DNA from: Powellomyces hirtus
Lineage: Eukaryota; Chytridiomycota; Chytridiomycetes; Spizellomycetales; Powellomycetaceae
Length of the DNA: 64,000 nucleotides
Direction of reading: 5' to 3'
NCBI GenBank assembly: GCA_025526995.1
Contig: JAHLKG010000005.1
Span: 1,116,001 to 1,180,000 of the forward strand
This document shows, in pieces, positions 56,912 to 64,000 of the stretch. The notes below the pieces were generated by a model. It was not told where the DNA came from and did not search any database. It was given only the letters and a program-made list of their open reading frames with translations. Positions within the stretch are counted from its first letter, which is position 1. Each line of letters begins with the position of its first letter. Position numbers and translations under genes: made by a program.

Positions 56912-57922
56912 ATGGAGCCGCAACAAATACAATACAAACGGCAAGGCAAGCACACCCCAAAGGGAAACATCGGGTCCTGGATTCAAACGAAATGGTCCTC
57001 GGTGTTTACCAAAGGCGGGAAAAGGCCGCACCAGGAAGGTTGCCCTACCTCTTCTTCCACCACCTCCTCGCCTACGTCTGAACCTAAAACACCATTACAA
57101 TACGGAGACGAGTTCCAAGGGGACAGCTTTGGCATTCCGCTGACCGGGCGAACAAAGACGGTGGACTCGATGACCGCCAGCGAGTTTGCTGAAGCAGTTG
57201 GCATTCACGTTCTCGCAGTGAACGATACTCAGGACGATCTCCAATGCCAAAAGCCCTCCCGCTTCAAGGTTTGCGTGCCCCCGTCTTCCCAAGCTCGTCC
57301 CATCCCCTCCCCCTCCACCGCCTCGTCAACTTCTTCCCCCTCACCGACAACTGGTAGAATGTATATGGACTTTAACGCTGCAACATGCCCTATCCCACTC
57401 CGATCGCTGGGCGACCGAGGGAACAACGCTAGGAGCTTTGCACCGCCGGCTCTTGACATGTCCATGTTTCTCCCACCTGATTCGCTGGCAATCCCACCGT
57501 CTCCCGTATCCGCACGCGCCGGCCATTCACGCAGCCCATCTGTCCCTATTACACCAACCTGCGAAGCCCAACCTGACGATCTGGAACTTCTTACATTTAG
57601 GCACACTCGTTCCCAAAGCGTATGCATACCAACAGCAACAGTTGACGATTCCTCGCTTTATACTTCCACATCATTTGGCCAACGGATGGTGCAAGTATCC
57701 AACAAAGGTCGCTTCACACTGACTCGCGAACAGAGTGACCACTACACCGCTCGGCAGGGCGGCTATGTACGCAGACCGAGTGCGGGGATGAGCAGATTCC
57801 ACGTCGTCAGAAGCATGGATCGGCCGGTTAAGGTTTCATCTCAGGGCGATGCGGAAAGCGATCAGCAAACACTAAAGAGTAATGGAACTCTGAAATCTAT
57901 CGATAGCGGCGTTGCACTATAG
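56912..57922 (+). CDS. Disordered protein with RFxV-type motifs, function unknown
   Basis: Intronless, 336 residues, no recognised domain. Most of it is Ser/Pro/Thr-rich with many SP/TP and RSxS-like sites (for example GHSRSPSVPITP and RHTRSQSVCIP), typical of a phosphorylated regulatory protein. A conserved-looking N-terminal segment (GNIGSWIQTKWSSVFTKGGK) and a helix (DSMTASEFAEAVGIHVLAV) are present. Three short linear motifs of the form RFxV/L stand out: SRFKV, GRFTL and SRFHV; the second occurs as KGRFTLTREQ, similar to KGRF[ST]V tails seen in several fungal signalling proteins. The start is the ATG at 56912. The function is unknown. Confidence 0.6.
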   Translation: MEPQQIQYKRQGKHTPKGNIGSWIQTKWSSVFTKGGKRPHQEGCPTSSSTTSSPTSEPKTPLQYGDEFQGDSFGIPLTGRTKTVDSMTASEFAEAVGIHVLAVNDTQDDLQCQKPSRFKVCVPPSSQARPIPSPSTASSTSSPSPTTGRMYMDFNAATCPIPLRSLGDRGNNARSFAPPALDMSMFLPPDSLAIPPSPVSARAGHSRSPSVPITPTCEAQPDDLELLTFRHTRSQSVCIPTATVDDSSLYTSTSFGQRMVQVSNKGRFTLTREQSDHYTARQGGYVRRPSAGMSRFHVVRSMDRPVKVSSQGDAESDQQTLKSNGTLKSIDSGVAL

Positions 57923-58465
57923 AATCCCTTATGTCTCCGGGACACAATGCCTGTATATATACCACCACGGACGGCAGAGCCACTGCACCATTCGAAAACG
58001 CTTTGGAATCCCCGCAAATTTCATCCACGCATCCAACCCGCACGAAAAATCCTTGTACAGAAACGCACAAGTCGTCCGCGGGGCTTCTGTAAATACGAAA
58101 TCTAATCACGACTGCGCAGCGTTTGACACATTGCCATGCCGGAATCCAACCCCCCAATTGCCAGTCGACAATGCACTGAAAACTTTCATCGTCCGGCACC
58201 GAGAATGAAGTAGCTCGCGTTCCTCCACCATTCAGTCTGTTTCACAAGGTTCTGCAGAGATGTATGCTCGTCGCTGTTGTTACCTGTCCCTTCAGTAGTT
58301 GCTCCGATCACTACCCTTTTGGCCATATAATCTTCGGAAAACCTCACTCAAAATACATAAATAGCATTTGTACATATTACCTACAAATCAGAAAGCAACC
58401 TGAAGTGGGAACGACGACAGACGGTGACGAGATCTCGACATCCTGCCGAGTTTCACCGCACTTCA
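57923..58465. other. Convergent 3' intergenic region
   Basis: About 540 bases between the disordered protein and the SEH1 stop codon. No gene or RNA is recognised. Confidence 0.4.
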
Positions 58466-60249
58466 TCATCTCAGCATGGCTGCTTCTCCGTGATCTCCTC
58501 CGCCGCCCTGTTCTGCGCTGATGATGCTCATGCATCGCCATTCGTCCATGTACGAGGCTGAAGAGTTAAACGAACATCAGTCAGAAGCTGGGTAGAATTC
58601 AATGGGACTTCCTTCCGGTAGCGCACGTAGAAGAGCGTCGAAACATGACTTGTGGAAAGTCAACACGCCGACGCAGATACTTACATTTCCATAACCGCAC
58701 TTTTCCGTCGTCACCGCTAGAGGACAGAATGGTTCCCGTGACATTCCAATCTACGCGCCACACCTGCAAGATTAGAGGGAAGGTGGTGAGATGGTCGCGT
58801 GGAATGAGACACATAGCGTCCAGTCTCCCAACGCTGGCAATATTCGCTCCGGCCCGGTTGTCCCATATGCGGCAGAACAGCAACGACATACCTCGGTACC
58901 ATGATCACTAAAATCGGCTATCATTTCCACCTGGAACTTGGCTGGTCCGCTTTTTTTCTGATTAGCACCGACTGTCTGCCATGGTGCGGAGCTCGCACTC
59001 AGGCCAGGGCCCGTAGCACCGCTGCTGGCGCCGCCAAGTTTAAAGATGCGCACACGGCCATCCTTGCAAGCCGTGGCCAACAGTTGATATGCACGCCCCA
59101 TGTTCGGCGCCCACGCGACATCCGTGACGAGATCGGTATGGAAGGGTATCTGTTCGGACGGGTGCCATTTGCCATGCGTGTCTTGCCGGAAGATTTTGGC
59201 AACATTCTCTTTCCCGCAGCCGACGAGAAGCATTTGTGGCTGAAACCGCGAGGGACACCATGATAGGCAGTAGTGCGACGTTATAACGACTCCGGAAGTG
59301 GTGGTCGTAGAAGCATCTGGCGGTGGTTGGCCGCCAGAGAAAATCTCAATTTCGTCCTGAAAGAGCCGAGAGTCAGGTGTCGTAGTACTGACGGGACTGA
59401 CAGACGGTGAGTACCATTAGCGTCCATTGGCCGAGCTGAACCACGTCCATTGCTTCGTAGATTCGCAAGATTCCGTCTGCGGCTGTGGTTGCCTGTCAAT
59501 AGAAGAATAACGGTTGAGCTTCAGAAAGCTGCCAGCTCTCCCAGAAATCGCTTGTTCTACTCACCAGTTTCAGTCCGAGATGCGTTGGTGCAAACTCCAG
59601 GTCCTGCACCGGTCCTTTGCTGTCCGCCAATCGCGCCTTCTCCGCCCATCGACGTCCCCCATTCTTCGCTTCTGGGATTGGGAGGTTGAAGAAAGGATTA
59701 CAGCGATTAGGTGGCGGCATTGAATCTCAGAACGCATGATATGCCGTGCACTGTTCTCGACTCCGTCTGTTGCGTCTGACCAAGAACGACTCCCGCGCGT
59801 ATTTCGGCCGAATTCTCGTACGAACCTTGGTCTTGCTCTTCCCAAACCCTTACCGTGCGGTCAAACGAGCAGGAAGCAAACACCTGCCCGTATTCAGGGT
59901 GGGCCCAGGTGACTTTCAGAATGGACGAGTCGTGGCCCTGAACAAAACAAAGACGCGGGCGGGATCAGCACCTGGGATTCCACTCGGCAACGCATCACGT
60001 AGTTGCTAAATACCTTCCAACTATCGTTAGGAACCCATGTCCCCTTCTCCTCGTCCATGTCCCATACTTTCAACTTCTGGTCTGATGAGCATGTCTACAT
60101 GAGGAATACCAGGACAACGGGTAAGTCACGGCCTGAAGTCCTGCGAAGCAGATCCCTTGACTTGCCACCAATCGTTTTCCGTAAAAGTCGTATGCTACAT
60201 CGTGGATAAGGTCTTCGTGACCCGCCGAGAATTGTATTACTTCGTTCAT
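58466..60249 (-). CDS. SEH1: SEH1 WD40 protein (nuclear pore Y-complex, GATOR2)
   Basis: SEH1 is a beta-propeller shared by the nuclear pore Y-complex and by SEACAT/GATOR2, which promotes TORC1 signalling. Eight exons sum to 365 residues (human 360): 60166-60249, 60014-60094, 59826-59937, 59565-59671, 59415-59492, 58892-59356, 58685-58763 and 58466-58557. Landmarks: [122 protein letters not shown] and KVRLWK, then SYMDEWRC near the end. The first intron (60095-60165) appears to be GC-AG. The window also carries NPRL3 of the opposing GATOR1 complex. Confidence 0.94.
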
Positions 60250-60554
60250 GACTATTTGATATGGGATGTTCCTATCCCAGAAACATCTGCCAGTGTATTT
60301 GTAGCTTGGACATTGCGATATGTCTAGACAGGCGGCAAAATGCTAGATTTGGCATTTAGGCCAGCTACAGCGAGACGCGAATGCGAGTCAGATCATTGGG
60401 ATGACTTCCGTTCAGGTTCCAAAGACAGCTGTTGGACAAGAGCGATTGTGGACAGTTATGGAAGACCCAGCGATAAAGCAAGTATTATCTAATACTGTTG
60501 GATTCTCCCAATCTATAAACTACTCTTGGATGCAGCGGGAAAGGGCAGGAAATT
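60250..60554. other. SEH1 upstream region and FKBP 3' end
   Basis: About 305 bases between two minus-strand genes: the promoter of SEH1 and the 3' UTR of the FKBP. Nothing else is evident. Confidence 0.4.
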
Positions 60555-62032
60555 CTACTTCACTTCCATGAGCTTCACCTCAAAGTCGAGAGTTGCGTTT
60601 CCAGGAATATCCGGAGGAGCACCCTTCATGGCATCATCATTAGAATCAGAAAATCGATGACTTAACTCGAAACACAAACTCACCCGAGGGCCGTAAGCGA
60701 GACTGGCGGGAATGGTGAGGCGACGAGTTCCGCCAACGCTCATGCCGCTGACTCCGAGATCCCAACCCTTGATGACTTCACCAGCTCCCAGACGGAACTT
60801 GAACGGAGCACCCTTGGTGTTGCTGTCGAACACCTTGCCGTTCATGAGACGACCAATGTAACGCACACCGACCTTTTTGCCGTTTTTGGCCTTGGTACCC
60901 TTTCCTTCGAGGACGTCCTCAATGACGAGGCCACTCGGAAGAGTCTTCTTGGTTGACTTGGGGGTGGGAGCGGCTTCGGCCTTTTTGGCGGCAGCTTTGG
61001 GCTCCTCCTTGGCGGGAGTTTGCTTTGCCACGGCTTTGGCAGACACAGGAGTGGCGGCCTTAGAGTCCGCCTTGACGGGAGTCTCCTTCTTTGCTGAGGC
61101 AGGAGTCTCGGCCTTCTTTGCTGAGGTAGGAGTCTCGGCCTTCTTTGCTGAAGCAGCAGTCTCGGCCTTCTTGGCGGCAGCAATTTCCTTCTTGCTGGCG
61201 GGGGTGGCCGCGTCCTTCTTGGCCTCAGTTTTGGTAGGGGTCTTGGGCTTCTGGGCTGCTTTCTTAGGGACTTCTTCCTCCTCGAGCTCGACGATCTTGG
61301 CCTTCTTCGCGTTGCTTACTGGGGAAGAGAGCATCTTTCTCTTTCCGTTCAAAGCTGCTTCGATTTCCATTTCGTCAAGTTCTTCGTCCTCAGAGTCCTC
61401 CTCAGAGTCCTCCTCGCTGCCTTCCATCCACATGCCTTCCTCCGAGTCATCTGTGAGAGCATCCAAGGTAAGTGACAGTGTTTCCTGTTGCATCGACAAC
61501 GAGGTACAACCTTCGCCAGAGGTGTACTCTTCATCCTCGTCACCAGTGAGGACCAGGTAGTTGCCGGTCAAGTCAATGTTGCAGTTTCCAATGCTCTTGA
61601 AGGTAATCTCTTCACCCTCCAAGAAAGAGAGGTCAAGCACCTGCTGCTCGATCTTTCCAGGTGTCAGAGAGCACAATACAAATTCGCGGCCTTCCGTAGT
61701 AACGGTGATGGAAGTACGGGCTCCGTTCTTTGGCAGTGTGTGGCTCAGAGCAGCCTGGGAGTGAAGACACAAACAGCGCGTGAGTTCAACTGATCAGAAT
61801 GCTATCATTGACAACGAGCGAGATCACATACCATAGAAACTCCAAATGAGCTGTCGACCCTCTGGCTGTATTCCTTTCCGGACTCGACCTTGAGGCCTAT
61901 GCATCAATGCGCGTCGTAAGGACAAGAGATCTCTCAAGCGAACAACGCAACCAGCACATCGAAAGTGGGTGAGGTACAGAAACAGCGCTTGACGGACAAC
62001 ATACCCCAGATTCCGGCTTTGAGGAAACTCAT
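60555..62032 (-). CDS. FPR3: Nuclear FKBP-type prolyl isomerase with nucleoplasmin-like domain
   Basis: This family (yeast Fpr3/Fpr4, insect FKBP39) couples a nucleoplasmin-like histone-binding domain to an FKBP domain and acts as a nuclear/nucleolar histone chaperone. Four exons sum to 410 residues: 62005-62032, 61832-61896, 60684-61754 and 60555-60623. The N-terminus [10 protein letters not shown] and [13 protein letters not shown], then [20 protein letters not shown], form the nucleoplasmin fold. Acidic patches follow ([19 protein letters not shown]). A Lys/Ala/Pro-rich segment of about 150 residues has repeats [17 protein letters not shown] and ASAKKETP. The C-terminal FKBP domain has [48 protein letters not shown] and the end [20 protein letters not shown]. 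The symbol FPR3 is by family; Fpr3 and Fpr4 cannot be told apart here. Confidence 0.92.
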
Positions 62033-62433
62033 TGTGCGTGTAGTTATAGTGTGTGTGGGATTGGTGAAGTTGTAATGAGCAGCAAGCTCCTCTACTTCTT
62101 TTTTGCCCAGCGCGCCCCAAAACGAACTCTGCGACTGCGAGCCAAATTTGTGGATCGATCCTTGCCTGATTAACCAGTCACGTGTATCTCCTTTAATTCT
62201 CCCTTTCCGGGAAATAGAAAGCTGCCACGCGGTTTCAATGTAAAGTGCTGACCGAACGCCAACTTCCGTAGCGCCAAAAAAGGGGCTGCGGACCATTCGC
62301 AAGCTTTCCAAGAGGGATTCTCGTTGTCCATCCCCATCGAAGTTCTTCCAGGAGTCTCCCCTCATACCCTCGTTCCTCATTCCAACCGGACCTGTTCGCT
62401 GCCCTCGTAGGACATTCGGAGAAGCCGCACAAG
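62033..62433. other. Divergent promoter, FKBP / tetraspan protein
   Basis: About 400 bases between divergent start codons. Short open frames continue through it without support. No clear TATA box is seen. Confidence 0.4.
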
Positions 62434-63268
62434 ATGAAGCTCGCGTCGCTCGATTATCGGACCGTAGCGTGGGCTGCCCTTTATTTGATATTATTCATAC
62501 TGGCGGGCATATTTACGGGCGGTCTGTACTTTCAAGCTCAGTATGGATCCGCAAACGTGTGGTGAGTTCCTTTTATTTGAGCCACACTTGTCCAAGCTCG
62601 TGGTGTTCTTGAATTTCAAAATTGCTCGGGCCGGGTTCCGTTGCGCTTATTTGCCGTGCTAACGAAGCGGCGTGCTTTCTTGCTTTTTTAGTCTGCTTTT
62701 CGTTGATGACTACCGCGGTCAGGATGGATCCTGGACATTCCAAGCGAGTTCACCAGCTTGCGGCATAGTGATAGGGTAAGAATGGGACACCGTGTGAGGT
62801 TCCTTGGGCGATGGTATTATGACCTTGATGACTAGGCACTCACCCACCGCATGGGTGAATCTCTCCTATTACAGGATAGGAGCACTGGGACTCATCCTAG
62901 CCTTTCTCCTTGGGGGTTGCGCCCTTTATTTCCTCGTCACTGGCCAAGCACGCGCAAAACGAGTTATTCAGGCCTTTGCTCTGGTCGCGACAATGTTTGT
63001 TCTGGTAATGCTGGTTGCGGCATCCGTCACAACCGCGGGGGTGAATAAGACCTGCACCGCCATAGAGTCCGGTGCTGCGGATAAAAGCTGCGAGAACACC
63101 TTCAACAAGGGCTTTTACGCGGTTGATGGCTCAAATGAGCTTGAGGCTAAGAACTTGGGCACTGTCCGGGCAGCTGTCTCGGCTGGATGGCTTCTCGTCC
63201 TGGGTTGGGGCGGCTATGCCGCTGCCGAATGGTGGAACTGGCGCGTGGCCTCTCAACGATGGTGGTAG
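62434..63268 (+). CDS. Four-pass membrane protein of unknown function
   Basis: Three exons sum to 201 residues: 62434-62561, 62692-62775 and 62875-63268. Four hydrophobic segments are visible: VAWAALYLILFILAGIF, LGLILAFLLGGCALYFLV, FALVATMFVLVMLVAASV and AGWLLVLGWGGYAAA. The first external loop contains Cys residues on both sides (ANVCLLFVDD and SPACGIVIG), and the second has NKTC and a Cys pair. The layout resembles MARVEL/SUR7-type fungal tetraspan proteins, but no signature is decisive. The splice sites (gtgagt, gtaaga donors) are strong and phases agree. Confidence 0.68.
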
Positions 63269-63627
63269 ATACCACTCTCGATGGACGACGCTACGTACGG
63301 CTCATCTTGTGGAGACGCCAACTCCAACCGTCACTTGACGGGCTAAACGCCGAAAGAGCCTCGTTACCTACACGCATCCACCATTTCACCACCACGCAGC
63401 AGTACTCCACATAGAATGATCACGTCTCGCCGCCGTTGCTCGACCTGGCGGACACCTCTCTCCATCCCTTTTATCTAGTTTGTTTATAGGGCATATGTTC
63501 TTATTTATCTCTACAGTTTTTGTATATTTCCTAGCCTTGGTGGCTATTTTTGTGAATTATAATTTCTTGGATCTCACGTGCAGCTTCAATCTTTGTATCT
63601 AAATGGAGATGATCGAGTGCGAGCCGA
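63269..63627. other. 3' region of the tetraspan gene
   Basis: About 360 bases, AT-rich in its second half with T-runs; consistent with a 3' UTR. No other feature. Confidence 0.4.
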
Positions 63628-63811
63628 TCAGATCGCATGCCAACACAGTATAATCCTTGTCTGCATGCCATGCTGTGTCTCATTCAAGAGTCTTGGTTGC
63701 TCGTATGGCGATGGCGGCATTGTAGGCAAAGTGTTCCAAACCCTTCCAAATGTTGCCGATGCTTTACTGGGAATATCCATCAGTTCTCTCTCCTGGGCGC
63801 GGGCGACATAC

Positions 63812-63970
63812 CTGAGCGGACAACTCGGCGGGCAGCTCACGCTTCTCGTGCTGAAACACCAGAGCTACAAGTTCCCAGGTTCGTTTGTTCAGCTCATCAA
63901 GCAGGTCAACAGACAGTTCAGGGAGAAGGCCGACACGCTGAATTTGGTAAGCAGGCGTTTGCCAAGCTTC
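63812..63970 (-). CDS. Possible internal exon of a gene entering from the right edge
   Basis: On the minus strand a 53-codon stretch, EAWQTPAYQIQRVGLLPELS through KRELPAELSAQ, is flanked by good splice sites: acceptor gatttgcag at 63971 and donor gtatgt at 63811. It looks helical. The next possible exon begins, in frame, with a stop codon (after attcccag), so the gene may end there. The plus strand is also open through the same bases with well-biased codons (LGGQLTLLVLKHQSYKFPGS and QLIKQVNRQFREKADTLNL). I cannot decide between strands from this fragment, and no family is recognised. Confidence 0.35.
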
Positions 63971-64000
63971 CTGCAAATCGTCAAGAAATGCGTGACTTAT

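Overview
The window is nuclear DNA of a zoosporic, early-diverging fungus; a chytrid is the best guess. Genes are packed on both strands. Most are split by 45-95 nt GT-AG introns, and coding ends are usually a few hundred bases apart. Several genes are fungal or opisthokont housekeeping genes: WEE1, BRE1, NAP1, CSN3, SEH1, NPRL3, a nucleoplasmin-like FKBP, PER1/PGAP3 and mitochondrial glycine decarboxylase. Four point away from Dikarya and toward a flagellated lineage: CYB5D1 and LRRC56 (flagellar proteins), DNA polymerase theta, and the cobalamin chaperone MMACHC. I saw no bacterial, viral, transposon or CRISPR features.

Layout. 0-10 kb: NRDE2 (cut by the left edge), a four-pass membrane protein, a HAPSTR1-like protein and a Ser/Thr/Pro-rich single-pass surface protein. 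10-11.5 kb: a gene-poor stretch with microsatellites, a CCAAT/TATA promoter and a candidate box C/D snoRNA. 11.5-17.3 kb: TRA2-like splicing factor, NPRL3 and an SNG1-like (DUF3533) membrane protein. 17.7-23.4 kb: a 10-exon gene for a predicted 1,693-residue protein with a cytosolic region, a Cys-rich juxtamembrane segment, one membrane helix, a mucin-like Ser/Thr domain and C-terminal leucine-rich repeats coded by phase-2 exon modules. 23.8-31.8 kb: MMACHC, POLQ and CYB5D1; the last two are head to head. 32.9-39.6 kb: BRE1, CSN3 and NAP1, followed by a tRNA-Ser(CGA). 40.6-49 kb: WEE1 and the glycine decarboxylase P-protein. 49.4-55.2 kb: POT1, PGAP3 and LRRC56. 55.5-64 kb: a small hypothetical ORF, a disordered protein with RFxV-type motifs, SEH1 (with a GC-AG intron), the FKBP, a second four-pass membrane protein and an ambiguous partial gene at the right edge.

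The genes do not form one pathway. Themes that recur are chromatin and genome maintenance (BRE1, NAP1, FKBP, POLQ, POT1, WEE1), nuclear RNA handling (NRDE2, TRA2), the flagellum (CYB5D1, LRRC56) and the cell surface (two Ser/Thr-rich membrane proteins, two tetraspan proteins, PGAP3). Several pairs share short divergent promoters: POT1/PGAP3 (about 220 bp), POLQ/CYB5D1 (180 bp), CSN3/NAP1 (about 315 bp), FKBP/tetraspan (about 400 bp) and LRR-mucin/MMACHC (about 410 bp).

Exon boundaries were worked out by hand from splice consensus, frame and family similarity. For most multi-exon genes the exon lengths sum to an exact number of codons. The exceptions are flagged.
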